DNA from: Cohaesibacter gelatinilyticus
Lineage (GTDB): Bacteria; Pseudomonadota; Alphaproteobacteria; Rhizobiales; Cohaesibacteraceae
Assembly: GCF_900215605.1 (NCBI RefSeq)
Contig: NZ_OBEL01000006.1
Span: 186,001 to 250,000 of the forward strand
Direction of reading: 5' to 3'
DNA length: 64,000 nt
This document shows, piece after piece, positions 1-11,697 of the stretch. The notes under the pieces are model-generated. The model was given only the letters and a program-made list of their open reading frames with translations. It searched no databases and was not told where the DNA came from. How positions within the stretch are numbered: position 1 is the stretch's first letter; every line of letters starts with the position of its first letter. The translations under genes were made by a program, and so were the position numbers.

Positions 1-476
1 GCCACCATCAGGTCCTTCCATTTGAAGAACAAAATCACCAGTGTCACGCCACCGATCAGCAAGAGCTGAAAGGAGTCACTCTTTGTAATGGCCAGAATAT
101 TGCCCAGGACAATCGTCTGAATATTCACCGAGGTCGGAGACAACGAGACCATGAACAGCCCAAGACCAAAGAAGGACGTGTAGATCAATCCAATAATCGC
201 ATCTTCGCGCAACTTGGTTCGCTGATTGAGAAACAGCATGGAGATGGCAGCCAAGCCACCAGCCAGGAAAGCCCCAAGCGAGAAAGGAAGCCCCAGCATA
301 TAAGCACCGGCAACGCCGGGAACAATAGAATGCGACAGCGCATCACCAATCAACGACCAGCCCTTCAGCATCAAATAGGCTGACAGAAAAGCACAGATCG
401 TACCGACCAAAGCGCTGATCACCATGGCATTGACCATATAACGATAGGCAAAAGGCTCAAGGAGCAGATCAATCAT
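1..476 (-). CDS. sitC: Mn/Fe-type ABC transporter permease (partial)
   Basis: This is the N-terminal 158 residues of an integral membrane permease of the metal-ion ABC-3 family; the C-terminus lies beyond the window edge. The visible part reads [18 protein letters not shown] and continues through several hydrophobic segments with the family-typical stretch [18 protein letters not shown] at about residues 42-59. The start codon overlaps the end of the ATPase gene by 8 bases, so the two are translationally coupled. It would form the channel through which the metal delivered by the upstream binding protein crosses the inner membrane. Assignment to SitC rather than another Mn/Zn/Fe permease rests on the neighbouring binding protein. 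Confidence 0.85.
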   Translation of the reverse strand, partial: MIDLLLEPFAYRYMVNAMVISALVGTICAFLSAYLMLKGWSLIGDALSHSIVPGVAGAYMLGLPFSLGAFLAGGLAAISMLFLNQRTKLREDAIIGLIYTSFFGLGLFMVSLSPTSVNIQTIVLGNILAITKSDSFQLLLIGGVTLVILFFKWKDLMV

Positions 477-1389
477 ACCGAGCCTCTTGCGGCTTATCGA
501 CCTTACCCTTCTCGCTCGCACCATCATCAGCTTCGCCATAGACAACAAACGGACGCTCATCATCAGTGATCACCGTTACCTGACGACTATCATCATCGTC
601 ATGCAATTCCGAGCCACCCAGAATGAAGTGACGCAAGACACCACCGAAGGTCTTTTCCAAATTGGCCTGCGTAAAGACGTCCTTGGTGAGACCGGAATCC
701 AGCACAGTTCGATTGATGAGAACCGTGCGATCACAAAATTCAGGGACGGAGCCCAGATTATGAGTGGAGACCAGCATCACATGTCCTTCCTCGCGCAACT
801 CACGCAACAGAGCGGTAATCTGATCTTCGGTTTTCACATCCACGCCGGTAAATGGCTCGTCCAGCAAAATGACTTTGCCCTCCTGAGCCAGGGCCCGCGC
901 AAGGAAAACACGTTTCTTCTGACCACCGGACAATTCGCCGATCTGGCGCTTGCGATAGTCAGCCATATTCACCCGCTCCAGCGCATCCTGAACCATTTCA
1001 TGGTCTTTGCGAGACGGAATGCGTAACCAACCCATATGGCCATAACGGCCCATCATCACCACGTCTTCCACCAGAACCGGAAAATTCCAATCCACTTCCT
1101 CGGCCTGAGGAACATAGGCAACCAGATTGCGTTTGAGGGCCTCGGCACCACTCATTCCCAAAATGGAGACGGAGCCGGTCGCCAGAGGAACAAATCCCAT
1201 CAAGGACTTGAAGAGGGTCGATTTTCCAGATCCATTCACCCCGACCAACGCAGTGATGGAGCCTTGCGGAATAGAGAAGCTTGCCTGCCGCAAGGCTGTA
1301 TGGCCATTGCGATAGGTAACTGTGATATTATCCGCGACTAGGCCCAACTCACGATTGTCGGGGTTTAGATCTGAGAACGGCTTTAGCAT
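469..1389 (-). CDS. sitB: Mn/Fe-type ABC transporter ATP-binding protein
   Basis: This cytoplasmic ATPase powers the metal importer. It shows Walker [10 protein letters not shown], the ABC signature LSGGQKKR and Walker B VILLDEPF, followed by the switch histidine in STHNLG. I chose the ATG at 1389 ([11 protein letters not shown]), four bases after the binding-protein stop; an ATG at 1416 would add nine residues and overlap the upstream gene. A roughly 60-residue C-terminal tail rich in D and E (near [20 protein letters not shown]) extends beyond the ATPase core. Gene order binding protein, ATPase, permease matches sitABC/mnt-type operons. Confidence 0.88.
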   Translation of the reverse strand: MLKPFSDLNPDNRELGLVADNITVTYRNGHTALRQASFSIPQGSITALVGVNGSGKSTLFKSLMGFVPLATGSVSILGMSGAEALKRNLVAYVPQAEEVDWNFPVLVEDVVMMGRYGHMGWLRIPSRKDHEMVQDALERVNMADYRKRQIGELSGGQKKRVFLARALAQEGKVILLDEPFTGVDVKTEDQITALLRELREEGHVMLVSTHNLGSVPEFCDRTVLINRTVLDSGLTKDVFTQANLEKTFGGVLRHFILGGSELHDDDDSRQVTVITDDERPFVVYGEADDGASEKGKVDKPQEARYD

Positions 1390-1393
1390 TATC

Positions 1394-2296
1394 TTATTCC
1401 ACCAACCCGTTCGCAATGGTCTGGGTGGTCACTTTGAGGAGATCCAAATAGGTCGGAACCGGCCCATCAGGCTCGGAAAGAGAGTCTACATAGAGCACAC
1501 CACCATATTGGGCGCCAGTTTCTTCCGCTACCTGTTTTGCACTTTTATCAGAGACTGTGCTCTCAGAAAAGATAACAGGGATTTTCTCAGCACGAACGGT
1601 ATCAATCACACGACGCACCTGCTTTGGCGTCCCCTGTTGATCGGCATTGATCGGCCACAGATACAATTCTTTCAGATCAAAGTCCCGTGCCAGATAACTA
1701 AACGCCCCTTCACTCGTCACCAGCCATTTTTTCTCATCCGGAATTCTGGAAAGACTGGCCCGAATCGGATCAACAATAGCTTTGAGCTGCTCGCTATAGG
1801 CTTTTGCATTGGCGTTATAGACGTCAGCATTGTCCGGATCATATTTCACCAGTGCTTTGCGAATATTATCGACATAGATCAGACCATCAGATGGTGACAT
1901 CCAGGCATGCGGATTTGGTTTGCCCTCATATGGACCAGACCCAATGCCCATAGGTTCAATACCTTCGGTCGCAACCACACTGGGCACATCAGACAGGTTG
2001 GAAAAGAAGCGTTTGAACCACAATTCCAGATTCAGTCCATTCCAGATGATCAGATCCGCATCTTGCGCCCGAAGGATATCCCGCGGCGTCGGCTGATAAT
2101 TATGGATCTCGGCGCCGGGCTTGGTAATTGACTCCACCACAGCAGCATCCCCGGCAACATTCTTAGCCATATCAGCAAAGACGGTGAATGTAGTTACAAC
2201 CTTGAACTTGTCTGCTGCAACCGCGCTCGCACCAAAAGGCATGCTTACGCTGGCGACCATCGCCACACCCGCCAGGACGGATTTCAACCAATTCAT
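1394..2296 (-). CDS. sitA: Mn/Fe-type ABC transporter substrate-binding protein
   Basis: This periplasmic cluster A-I metal-binding protein has a signal peptide (residues 1-28, ending near ASAVAA). The putative metal ligands are visible: His65 (GAEIHNY), His130 (NPHAWMSP), Glu196 (TSEGAFSY) and an Asp in the last third ([11 protein letters not shown]). A Glu rather than His at the third position is the pattern of Mn/Fe binders (SitA, PsaA) and argues against a ZnuA-type zinc protein. The start at 2296 has GGAG seven bases upstream. It is the first gene of the operon and is transcribed divergently from a DMT permease. Metal identity is inferred. Confidence 0.88.
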   Translation of the reverse strand: MNWLKSVLAGVAMVASVSMPFGASAVAADKFKVVTTFTVFADMAKNVAGDAAVVESITKPGAEIHNYQPTPRDILRAQDADLIIWNGLNLELWFKRFFSNLSDVPSVVATEGIEPMGIGSGPYEGKPNPHAWMSPSDGLIYVDNIRKALVKYDPDNADVYNANAKAYSEQLKAIVDPIRASLSRIPDEKKWLVTSEGAFSYLARDFDLKELYLWPINADQQGTPKQVRRVIDTVRAEKIPVIFSESTVSDKSAKQVAEETGAQYGGVLYVDSLSEPDGPVPTYLDLLKVTTQTIANGLVE

Positions 2297-2598
2297 ACCA
2301 ATCTCCAAAAATCATACATTTTCTGGCATCCAACTTATCAGCAAACCTAACTCTGTCAAACGCTTTTAAGAAGCATTCGCAATAAATATTAAAAATAAAT
2401 ATATTTCAAATACTTAAATTTTAACTTAATCACAAAAGGCCTTAAAATTCTAAACTGAACGCGATAATTTCATCATCAGCATCATGTTTCAAGCACTGGC
2501 AAATTGCCCGATCAGGTGCTAGATTGCCTTTCCTACCATTCCGCAAAGACGAACAGATCATGTTCGTTTTGCTTTCATATTTTTATCAAGAGCTTTTT
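2297..2598. promoter_or_regulatory. AT-rich divergent promoter region of sitA and the DMT permease
   Basis: This 302-bp gap between divergent genes is very AT-rich between about 2370 and 2450. The 9-mer AATAAATAT occurs twice (2381-2389 and 2394-2402). A metal-responsive operator (Fur/Mur type) would be expected for sitA, but I could not match a known consensus, so the repeats are only candidates. Confidence 0.35.
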
Positions 2599-3594
2599 AT
2601 GCCAAGCAGTGACAGTAGCCCGAGGCCTCAACAGGCCGCGAAGGGCACCTTGACTTCATCCATTTCCAAGGATGCCTGGATCGGCATCGCACTTGCAGCT
2701 AGCGGATCCTTTTTCTTCTCGACCAAAGCCATCTTTGCCAAGCTCGCTTATGCCGCAGGAGATCTACCAGTTGAGACACTACTGGCACTACGCATGTCTC
2801 TCGCCCTGCCCTTTTTTCTGATCACTGGCCTGCGCCTCCTCTATAAGGAACCATCCCGGCGTCTTCTATTGACCCCGGCAATCATGCTCAAAACGGCATT
2901 GGTCGGCATCTGCGGCTATTATGTTGCCAGCTTTCTTGATTTCTCGGGCCTGGTCTATCTGACGGCACAAATGGAAAGACTGATCCTTTTCACCTACCCT
3001 TTATTCGTAGTGATCTTTGGCGCTCTTTTCTTTGGACAACCATTGAGTAGATGGTCTCTGATCGCCTTCCCGGTCTCTTATTGCGGTTTGGCAATTCTCT
3101 TCTCAAGCGCGGCCAATCATGGCAATCCAAATATTGAGGTGGGTGCTCTGTTTGTCCTGGGATCGGCTATTACTTTCGCACTTTATCAGCTGATGGCCAA
3201 ATCCATCATCACTGCCATGGGAAGTCGCCTTTTCACATCCTTTGCCATGAGTGCAGCCGCCATAGCCACATTGGTGCATTTCAGTATCAACCATTCCATC
3301 TCGGATCTCTGGGTCAATAATGAAATCGGTGTCTACGTGGCGCTAATTGCAATATTCTCGACGGTGATCCCCGCCTATATGCTAAATGAAGCCCTGAACA
3401 AGATCGGCCCGCAAATGGTTGGAATGCTGGGCAATCTCAGTCCGCTTTTCACCACACTTATGGCGGTAATCATCCTTGCCGAGCCATTTGGCCCTTACGA
3501 GGCGCTTGGCACATTCATTGTGCTTGCAGGAGTATTGCTCTTCTCTCATATGGACCAGAAGGCAAAGAAAAAGCGAGCTGACGAGCTCGCTTGA
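2599..3594 (+). CDS. EamA/DMT-family permease
   Basis: This inner-membrane protein has about ten hydrophobic segments arranged as two EamA halves, the usual layout of the drug/metabolite transporter superfamily. The first half begins near WIGIALAASGSFFFSTKAIF and the second near VGALFVLGSAITFALYQ. I chose the ATG at 2599 (MPSSDSSPRP) with AAGAG upstream; ATGs further upstream would add residues that look unrelated. The substrate cannot be predicted from sequence. It is divergent from sitA and convergent with cysQ. Confidence 0.85.
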   Translation: MPSSDSSPRPQQAAKGTLTSSISKDAWIGIALAASGSFFFSTKAIFAKLAYAAGDLPVETLLALRMSLALPFFLITGLRLLYKEPSRRLLLTPAIMLKTALVGICGYYVASFLDFSGLVYLTAQMERLILFTYPLFVVIFGALFFGQPLSRWSLIAFPVSYCGLAILFSSAANHGNPNIEVGALFVLGSAITFALYQLMAKSIITAMGSRLFTSFAMSAAAIATLVHFSINHSISDLWVNNEIGVYVALIAIFSTVIPAYMLNEALNKIGPQMVGMLGNLSPLFTTLMAVIILAEPFGPYEALGTFIVLAGVLLFSHMDQKAKKKRADELA

Positions 3595-3613
3595 AATCCT
3601 TGATGCTTCTCCA

Positions 3614-3640
3614 CCCTTGAAGGGATCTATCCCTTCAGGG
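3614..3640. terminator. Hairpin between convergent genes
   Basis: The arms CCCTTGAAGGGAT (3614-3626) and ATCCCTTCAGGG (3629-3640) pair with one bulged T and almost no loop. The structure covers the 3' end of cysQ. There is no T-run, so if it terminates transcription it does so weakly or with Rho. Confidence 0.4.
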
Positions 3641-4463
3641 CATCCAGCCCCGGTTGCAGATCGACACCCGCCCCGGCAATGAAATAACCATTGGCGAAAG
3701 GTGCATCATCATTGACCACTTTGCCATATCGAAAGCGATTGCCATCGAGATCGACGATCTGACCGCCAGCAGCGGTCAGGATTGCGTCCCCCGCTGCAAT
3801 ATCCCATTCCATGGTACGGCCGAAACGCGGATAAAGGTCCGCCTCTCCCGCTGCCAGAAGGCAGAATTTCAAGGATGAGCCAATCGCAACGCGGTTCTCG
3901 ATCTGATAAGGTCGCACAAAAGCAGCATCGCTCTCGGATTTATGCGACCGGCTGCCAACCAGAACCAAACCAGTAAAGGTTTGATAAACCTGCATATCTT
4001 GTCGATTACAGACTTCACAGCTGACGCGAGGGTCCATCACCTCGGCACGATAGGCACCAACGCCAACCTCCCCAAAGAAAAGCCATCCTTTGGCGGGTGT
4101 ATAGATCACGCCCATCACGGGCACACCATCCTTGATCAGCGCAATATTGACGGTAAATTCCCCATTGCGGGCAATGAACTCGCGGGTACCGTCCAGAGGA
4201 TCGACAAGAAAAAAGCAATCCCCAATTTCCGGGATATTACCAGCAGCCACCTGTTCCTCGGCAACAACTGCAATCTCTGGGGCAGATTGGCTGAGTTTTT
4301 GAAGGATAATGGCTTCTGCCGCTTCATCAGCCGCGGTAACCGGACTGTCATCTCCTTTATGGCGAACATCGATCTCCTGTTCGTAAATGTCCAGTATCGC
4401 TACCCCAGCCGCCAGTGCTGCATCAATCAACGCCGCTTCCAGATGAGAGAAAGCCCCTGCCAT
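3627..4463 (-). CDS. cysQ: 3'(2'),5'-bisphosphate nucleotidase CysQ
   Basis: This Mg-dependent phosphatase of the inositol-monophosphatase superfamily hydrolyses 3'-phosphoadenosine 5'-phosphate to AMP, recycling the by-product of sulfate assimilation. It shows the metal-binding motifs VVAEEQ, DPLDGTREF and EWDIAAGDAIL in the correct order. The start at 4463 (MAGAFSHL) has GGAG eight bases upstream; an ATG six bases earlier is also possible but sits too close to the same ribosome site. No sulfur-assimilation genes lie next to it. Confidence 0.88.
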   Translation of the reverse strand: MAGAFSHLEAALIDAALAAGVAILDIYEQEIDVRHKGDDSPVTAADEAAEAIILQKLSQSAPEIAVVAEEQVAAGNIPEIGDCFFLVDPLDGTREFIARNGEFTVNIALIKDGVPVMGVIYTPAKGWLFFGEVGVGAYRAEVMDPRVSCEVCNRQDMQVYQTFTGLVLVGSRSHKSESDAAFVRPYQIENRVAIGSSLKFCLLAAGEADLYPRFGRTMEWDIAAGDAILTAAGGQIVDLDGNRFRYGKVVNDDAPFANGYFIAGAGVDLQPGLDALKG

Positions 4464-4672
4464 ACTCATAACTCCAGCCTTTACAAAGCTTAGAACGTAT
4501 TCCCGAAAAGTGTGTGCGGTTTTCGGACAAGAATACGCTTCAGAATTGCCCTTGTCACATTTGTGTAACAAAGGGTTTTGTCACAAACAAGCAGCCCAAA
4601 GAGCACGAACAGCATTTTGAACAGCCATTCCAAATATAATGAGAGGGGAAAAAGATCTTTTCTCAAAAAAGC

Positions 4673-5368
4673 TTAAAAGGAAATCGGGCTCGAAAAATCC
4701 ATCCATTCACCCGTCGCAGGATGGATCAGTCCCAGATACTCGGCATGCAGACAGAGCCGGTCAGAAGCCGTAAGTGCCTCATCTTTAGCATAAAAGCGAT
4801 CGCCCAAAATCACATGCCCAAGACTGAGCATGTGAACGCGCAATTGATGGGAGCGGCCAGTGATCGGAGAAAGCCGCACCAAGGTGCTCTTCTCATCTCG
4901 TCCTATCACTTTCCAGTCAGTCTGTGCAGGTTTTCCACGTTCAAAGCAAACCATCTGTTTGGGGCGGCTAGGCCAGTCACAAATCAAGGGCAAATCCACA
5001 TGCCCTTCATCATCCTTCAGCTGCCCCCAAACGCGGGCCACATATTGCTTGGAGGTTTTACGTTTTTGAAACTGGCGCCCAAGATTGCGCAGGGCATCCG
5101 CAGTTCTCGCCAACACCATTACCCCAGACGTATCCATATCCAGTCGATGTACGATCCGCGCATCGCCATAGCACTCAACGGCTCGGTGCTCCAGGCAATC
5201 CTGATGCTCTGCGGCCTTTCCCGGAACACTCAGCAAACCTGTTGGCTTGTCAAAGACAAGGATATGCTCATCCTCATGGACCACATTCAAATATGGATCC
5301 ATTGGCGGCGCGTAATCCACCAGCGGCGGTGTCAGGCTTGGAGCATGGTCAGTCTTGGGATATCTCAT
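4673..5368 (-). CDS. rluA: RluA-family pseudouridine synthase
   Basis: This enzyme isomerises uridine to pseudouridine in RNA. The catalytic motif HRLDMDTSG is present, with the Asp of HRLD as nucleophile, and ITGRSHQLRVHM is the conserved C-terminal motif. There is no N-terminal S4 domain. The size (about 230 residues) and architecture fit RluA, the 23S rRNA U746/tRNA U32 enzyme, better than RluC or RluD. It follows the E3 gene on the same strand, so it is possibly co-transcribed. The start is uncertain: ATGs at 5368 and 5377 are both plausible. Confidence 0.8.
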   Translation of the reverse strand: MRYPKTDHAPSLTPPLVDYAPPMDPYLNVVHEDEHILVFDKPTGLLSVPGKAAEHQDCLEHRAVECYGDARIVHRLDMDTSGVMVLARTADALRNLGRQFQKRKTSKQYVARVWGQLKDDEGHVDLPLICDWPSRPKQMVCFERGKPAQTDWKVIGRDEKSTLVRLSPITGRSHQLRVHMLSLGHVILGDRFYAKDEALTASDRLCLHAEYLGLIHPATGEWMDFSSPISF

Positions 5369-5442
5369 GGCGCCCATATGCAAGACGGCGGATGATACGT
5401 CAATCACCCGCCGTGCAATATTCTCAGAATTTGGCTTCAAGC

Positions 5443-6855
5443 TTAGATATGCAGCGCATGTCCCAAAGCACCCAAAGCTGCTTCCTGCAACGCTTCAGAT
5501 TGCGTTGGGTGAGCATGAATGGTGCCTGCAATATCTTCCAGCACGGCACCCATTTCCATGGCAAGAGTGAAGGAAGAAGACAGTTCCGCAACACCTTTGC
5601 CAACGGCCTGAATACCCAGCACCTGATGATTATCTGTCCGTGCAACCACACGCACAAAGCCACTGTCGCTTTCCATGGTCATGGCGCGGCCATTGGCCAT
5701 GAAAGGGAACATGCCAATCTTGACATCGAACCCTTGTTTTTTGGCCTCAGCGGGAGACAAACCCACCACCACGACTTCAGGATCAGTGAAGCAAACTGCC
5801 GGAATGGCCGCTGGATCAAAGCGACGACTTTTGCCTGCAATCACTTCAGCCACCATCTCACCTTGAGCAATGGCACGGTGCGCCAGCATCGGCTCACCTG
5901 TCACATCACCAATGGCAAAGACATCACTCATGGAGGTCCGGCATTGATCATCAATCTTGATGAAGGGACCATCCATGGTCAGATAGAGATTACTGGCACC
6001 CCAACCTTCCATGCGGGATTTACGACCCACAGTGACCAGGATCTTATCGGCTGCCAGGCTCAATTCCTTGCCTTGCGCATCTTCCACCAGGAGCGCCTTG
6101 CCATCCTTGGAAAGAGACTTGGCCTTGGCGCTTAGATGAACGGTTACACCAAGATCCGTCAGAGACTTGGCCACCGGCTTGGCAATATCCCTGTCATAGT
6201 GAGGAAGGACTTGATCAGCAAACTCAACGACCGTGACAGCAGAGCCCATCTTGGCGAAAGCGGTACCGAGCTCCAACCCGATATAACCGCCACCGACAAC
6301 AATCAATCTGGCAGGTACTTTCTCCAGTGCCAAGGCCTCGGTTGAAGAGATCACCTTGTCACCATAAGGAAGATCTGGCAATTCCACCGGAACGGAACCC
6401 GGAGCCAGGACCACATGTTCGGCATGAATGACCTTGGTTCCTTCCTTGGTCTGCACCTCACAGGTTTTGCCATCCAGCATCTTGCCCCAACCCTGGATCA
6501 ATTGCGCTCCAGCCTTTTTGATAAGACCGGATACACCACCATTGAGCTTGGCAACAATGCCATCTTTCCAAGCCACCGACTGCTTCAGATCAAGCTTTGG
6601 CTTGGAATGAGAAATACCCAAAGCGCTTTTGCCAGATATGGCAAAGCTGGTTGCCTTATGGAATTCCTCTGCCACATGGATCATGGCTTTGGACGGAATA
6701 CATCCCACATTCAAGCAGGTTCCACCGGGTTTTTCGCCTTCGACCACAATGGTCTTCAGGCCCAATTGCCCTGCTCGGATGGCAGCCGCATAGCCGCCGG
6801 GGCCTGCGCCCAAAATCAAAACATCACAAGAGATGCCGCCGCGTGTTGCATTCAT
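5443..6855 (-). CDS. lpdA: Dihydrolipoyl dehydrogenase (E3) of the branched-chain 2-oxoacid dehydrogenase complex
   Basis: This FAD enzyme reoxidises the dihydrolipoyl arm of E2 with NAD+. It shows the FAD dinucleotide fold GAGPGGY near the N-terminus, the redox disulfide in [14 protein letters not shown], the NAD fold [12 protein letters not shown] and the C-terminal HAHPTQSE with the catalytic base His. Length (470 residues) is normal. It is the last gene of the four-gene bkd operon, which points to a complex-specific E3. The ATG at 6855 has GGAG eight bases upstream; the GTG nine bases earlier is less likely. Confidence 0.92.
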   Translation of the reverse strand: MNATRGGISCDVLILGAGPGGYAAAIRAGQLGLKTIVVEGEKPGGTCLNVGCIPSKAMIHVAEEFHKATSFAISGKSALGISHSKPKLDLKQSVAWKDGIVAKLNGGVSGLIKKAGAQLIQGWGKMLDGKTCEVQTKEGTKVIHAEHVVLAPGSVPVELPDLPYGDKVISSTEALALEKVPARLIVVGGGYIGLELGTAFAKMGSAVTVVEFADQVLPHYDRDIAKPVAKSLTDLGVTVHLSAKAKSLSKDGKALLVEDAQGKELSLAADKILVTVGRKSRMEGWGASNLYLTMDGPFIKIDDQCRTSMSDVFAIGDVTGEPMLAHRAIAQGEMVAEVIAGKSRRFDPAAIPAVCFTDPEVVVVGLSPAEAKKQGFDVKIGMFPFMANGRAMTMESDSGFVRVVARTDNHQVLGIQAVGKGVAELSSSFTLAMEMGAVLEDIAGTIHAHPTQSEALQEAALGALGHALHI

Positions 6856-6875
6856 GATTGGCACTCCAAGTTCGC

Positions 6876-8219
6876 TTAATCGACAAATAGAGTTGCCGGA
6901 TGCTCCAGCAGGCTCTTGATTTTCTGAATGAAGACGGCTGCATCCCAGCCATCAATGATGCGGTGATCGAAGCTGGATGACAGGTTCATGATCTTGCGTG
7001 GTACGAATACCCCGTCCATATGAACCGGCTGGATTTGGATCTTGTTGACACCGACAATTGCCACTTCCGGGCTATTGATAACCGGGGTCGAGACAATACC
7101 GCCCAATGCACCAAGGCTGGACAGAGTAATCGTAGACCCGGTCAGCTCGTCACGAGTGATGGAGCCGTCCCTCGCCACATCAGCCAAACGCTTGGTCTCG
7201 GCTGCCAGATCACGCACGGATCGCGCCTCTGCATGACGGACAACAGGCACCATCAGACCACCATCAGTTTGTGCGGCCATCCCGATATGACAAGCCGCAT
7301 ATTGGCGAACGACATTTTCCCGATCATCGAAATGAGAGCTGAGTTTTGGATTCTCGGCAATAGCCAGAACCATGGCTCGCATGATGAAAGGCAGAATGGT
7401 GAGCTTTGGATCGCCTTCCTTGCGCGTGTCATTCATATGAACACGCAGCTTTTCCAGATCCGTGACATCCACTTCCTCGACATAGGAAATATGTGGAATG
7501 CGACTCTTGGAATCCTGCATACGCTCGGCAATTTTACGACGCAGACCGATGACCTTGTATTCATCCACTTCATGTCTAGCCTGCATGGCAGAGGTAACGA
7601 CCGGCTGCACCATCGCACCCTGACCAGAGGACACGATATAGGCATCCAGATCTTCATGCAGAATACGGCCAGCCGGGCCGGTACCCCGGATATAGGCAAG
7701 GCGGATACCTGCTTCCAGGGCACGACGACGCACACTTGGAGAGGCGAGAGGTTTTTCACCCACAGCGCGCGGCAATCCTTGAGTGGGGACAATGGAATGT
7801 GCAGCGGCTACGGGTGTCGCAGGAACAGAAGAAGGCTTCGTCATTGCGGAGGATGGCTCTGAAGACACTTTTTTGTCTGCAATCTCGGATTTGTTTTCGT
7901 CTTGAATGGCAGGTTTTTCAGAGCCAGCGGCTGGTGCTGGTGCACAAACATCATCCTCTGCATCAACATTGCCTTCACCATCCACCTGGATGGCGATGAT
8001 CTCGGCGCCCACCGCGGTCATTTCACCAAGTTCACCGGTAAGGGATAGGATGGTACCAGTCACAGGAGACGGTATTTCAACGGTCGCCTTATCCGTCATC
8101 ACGGCAGCCAACACATCGTCCTCATTGACGAAATCACCCACCTTGACTTCCCATTCAACAATTTCGGCTTCGGTTATGCCTTCACCAACATCAGGCATTT
8201 TAATGATATGCTTGGCCAT
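6876..8219 (-). CDS. bkdB: Branched-chain 2-oxoacid dehydrogenase E2 (dihydrolipoyl acyltransferase)
   Basis: This is the core acyltransferase that moves the branched acyl group from lipoate to CoA. The lipoyl domain occupies about residues 1-80 with the lipoylated Lys in [11 protein letters not shown] Pro/Ala/Ser-rich linker follows, then a peripheral-subunit-binding domain ([13 protein letters not shown], about 160-195) and the catalytic domain ending with the active-site motif [13 protein letters not shown]. There is one lipoyl domain, as usual for BCKDH E2. The start codon overlaps the E1 beta stop (TAATG). Confidence 0.92.
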   Translation of the reverse strand: MAKHIIKMPDVGEGITEAEIVEWEVKVGDFVNEDDVLAAVMTDKATVEIPSPVTGTILSLTGELGEMTAVGAEIIAIQVDGEGNVDAEDDVCAPAPAAGSEKPAIQDENKSEIADKKVSSEPSSAMTKPSSVPATPVAAAHSIVPTQGLPRAVGEKPLASPSVRRRALEAGIRLAYIRGTGPAGRILHEDLDAYIVSSGQGAMVQPVVTSAMQARHEVDEYKVIGLRRKIAERMQDSKSRIPHISYVEEVDVTDLEKLRVHMNDTRKEGDPKLTILPFIMRAMVLAIAENPKLSSHFDDRENVVRQYAACHIGMAAQTDGGLMVPVVRHAEARSVRDLAAETKRLADVARDGSITRDELTGSTITLSSLGALGGIVSTPVINSPEVAIVGVNKIQIQPVHMDGVFVPRKIMNLSSSFDHRIIDGWDAAVFIQKIKSLLEHPATLFVD

Positions 8220-9235
8220 TATACTGCCTCCATCATGGCTTTAAGAGCTTTACCAACGCGCTTTGGTCCCGGGAAGTAATCCCATTCCTGAGCATGCGGA
8301 TATGGCGTATCCCAACCAGTCACCCGCTCGATCGGCACTTCCAGATGGTAGAAGCAACGCTCTTGCACCTGCGCAGCCAGCTCAGCACCAAAACCAGAGG
8401 TCAATGTCGCTTCATGAACAATAAGACAACGACCAGTCTTCTTCACAGAAGCCTCGATCGTCTCGATATCCAAAGGCAACAATGAACGCAGGTCGATAAT
8501 CTCGGCATCGATACCTGTCTCGGACGTTGCAGCTTCGGCCACAAAAGTCATGGTGCCATAGGTCAGGATGGTGACATCACTGCCTTCACGGCGAATAGCA
8601 GCCTTGCCAATCGGCACGGTATAATGGCCCTGCGGAACTTCCCCCATGGGATGCCCCGCCCAGCTTTGAGCCGGACGATCATGATGTCCATCAAACGGTC
8701 CATTATACAGACGCTTCGGCTCCAGAAAGAGAACAGGATCATCATCTTCGATCGCTGTTATCAGCATTCCCTTGGCATCATAAGGATTGGAGGGCATTAT
8801 GGTCTTCAAACCAGACACATGGGTGAAAATCGCTTCAGGTGACTGACTATGGGTCTGACCACCAAAAATTCCACCCCCACAAGGGGTGCGAATGGTAATC
8901 GGAGCTGTGAAATCACCCGCAGAACGATAGCGAAGGCGAGCGGCTTCCGAGACGATCTGGTCATAGGCAGGATAGATATAGTCGGCAAATTGCACTTCTA
9001 CACACGGCCGCAAACCATAAGCCGCCATTCCTATTCCAGTACCGACAATGCCGCTCTCGTTTATGGGACAGTCAAACACGCGATTGGAGCCATATTTCTC
9101 CTGCAAGCCAGCCGTGCAACGGAAAACCCCGCCAAAATAGCCGACATCCTCACCAAAGACGACCACATCCTTGTCTTGGCCAAGTTTGATATCCATCGCA
9201 TCGCGGATGGCTTCAATCATGTTCATTTCAGCCAT
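8219..9235 (-). CDS. bkdA2: Branched-chain 2-oxoacid dehydrogenase E1 beta subunit
   Basis: This transketolase-like beta subunit pairs with E1 alpha to decarboxylate 2-oxoacids from valine, leucine and isoleucine. It shows FGEDVGYFGGVFR, GIVGTGIGMA and the GFGAELAAQVQE segment of the transketolase C-terminal domain. At 338 residues it has the normal size. GGGAG lies eight bases before the ATG, and the gene begins three bases after the E1 alpha stop. The four subunits in order E1 alpha, E1 beta, E2, E3 match the Pseudomonas bkd operon. Confidence 0.92.
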   Translation of the reverse strand: MAEMNMIEAIRDAMDIKLGQDKDVVVFGEDVGYFGGVFRCTAGLQEKYGSNRVFDCPINESGIVGTGIGMAAYGLRPCVEVQFADYIYPAYDQIVSEAARLRYRSAGDFTAPITIRTPCGGGIFGGQTHSQSPEAIFTHVSGLKTIMPSNPYDAKGMLITAIEDDDPVLFLEPKRLYNGPFDGHHDRPAQSWAGHPMGEVPQGHYTVPIGKAAIRREGSDVTILTYGTMTFVAEAATSETGIDAEIIDLRSLLPLDIETIEASVKKTGRCLIVHEATLTSGFGAELAAQVQERCFYHLEVPIERVTGWDTPYPHAQEWDYFPGPKRVGKALKAMMEAV

Positions 9236-9238
9236 GGA

Positions 9239-10477
<1,239 letters not shown>

Positions 10478-10705
10478 TCAGCTCTCATTGTGAGAGAATT
10501 ATGTCAGCATCATTGTCCTATATGATGTCACATACAGAGAAACAGTCATCCCTTTTTCTTCTCATATAAGAAAATAAAAGAGAAAATTTAGCACCTTTTA
10601 ACGAGGAAAATAGATCAAATAATCCTGATGAAAAAATTTCATAGAACATACAGTCCAATTGAATTTAAAATTTGCAGCAGATTGCTTCCATGTATCAACC
10701 AATCG

Positions 10706-11095
10706 TCAGCAGCGACATTTCATCGGCAATGATTGAGCATCACAAATCAATTCCTGTCTGGGAAAACCAATACGGCGCTTTACCAAATCCGCAACAAAGC
10801 CTCCATTGGCCCAACACCATGTTCCCTTACCAAAAGATACGGTGCTGGCATCACATGTCTTACCCATATAAAGGGTCACTCTTTTTTCGTGATAGCGGTA
10901 ATTCTCATCGTACCAGGACAATGGATATTTCGATTTCAGCTTATAGCCATGGCTGTTGCAGTTCAAAACCCAGACATGATTTTCACCGACATAATCGGTG
11001 GGCGCATCTTGTGCCAAACCTGGGGCCGGGATCACACACAAGCTTGCCAGCAAAACGAAGACGCCCGCATTTCTCCACTTGATCTGTTCCCTCAT
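10706..11095 (-). CDS. Small secreted cysteine-rich protein, unknown function
   Basis: I do not recognise the family. The protein has a clear signal peptide (REQIKWRNAGVFVLLASL and on to the cut near PGLAQ) and a mature part of about 100 residues with six cysteines (in LNCNS, KTCDA, TWCWA, LICDA and the terminal KCRC), enough for three disulfides. It is rich in aromatic and basic residues. The ATG at 11095 has a strong GGAGG six bases upstream, which supports a real gene. It is transcribed alone, upstream of the bkd operon on the same strand. Confidence 0.6.
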   Translation of the reverse strand: MREQIKWRNAGVFVLLASLCVIPAPGLAQDAPTDYVGENHVWVLNCNSHGYKLKSKYPLSWYDENYRYHEKRVTLYMGKTCDASTVSFGKGTWCWANGGFVADLVKRRIGFPRQELICDAQSLPMKCRC

Positions 11096-11697
11096 TCCAT
11101 CCCTCCTCAAATTCATCAAACATCACTGAAAATTCTGCAAAACATCCCACCAATTGGCAATCGGAATAGTCATATTTTGAGGCACCCACCGTCCAAAAGG
11201 TACATGAAATTGCCAAAAGCAGCTTACGTAAAAGAAAGTCATCAATTTCTTTCACCGCTACCCGACCTATAAAATATCAAAGCACCCCAAAAGACAAATA
11301 CGGGCAATTTTCGCACCTGCAGCATAGAAATACTGTCACAAATACTAGAATTTTAACCAATATAATCTCGGAAAGACTTTTACATTCAACTTTTTGAAAT
11401 TTTAGACTCTATTTCATTTGTTGCGACAGCGGTCACGACTAAAGGATGAGGGAATTATACGAAACATTAATTGAATTGATTGCGCCTCTCATTTTAGATC
11501 GGGTCAAGGCCAGCGATGCGGGATTCTGTCTGACAGCCCAATTGCTGGTCGTAACATTCACAAGGTCCGTACAGGGACCCTGGCTCATTGATCAAGCTGA
11601 TCCCAGCGGAGGAACCTGGAATTGGCTCAAGGGCAAAGGTTCAACGGACAACCTGGAACAGGAACCGAATAAACGGTTCTTCACCATGGGGGGAAAC
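11096..11697. promoter_or_regulatory. 602-bp region with the upstream leader of the DUF4212/symporter operon
   Basis: No gene is evident here. From 11446 onward the frame is open into the DUF4212 gene but the encoded residues do not resemble that family, so I read it as untranslated leader. It contains two short hairpins: GGTCC/GGACC near 11563-11580, and GAACCG (11662-11667) with CGGTTC (11674-11679). The second sits just before the GGGGGG ribosome site. The part between 11280 and 11440 is AT-rich and probably holds the promoter. Confidence 0.4.

Noticed and set aside
10587-10601. Near-CtrA box TTTA-N7-TTAA before the bkd operon
   Set aside because: One half-site is imperfect, the region is AT-rich and the operon has no expected link to CtrA, so chance is likely.
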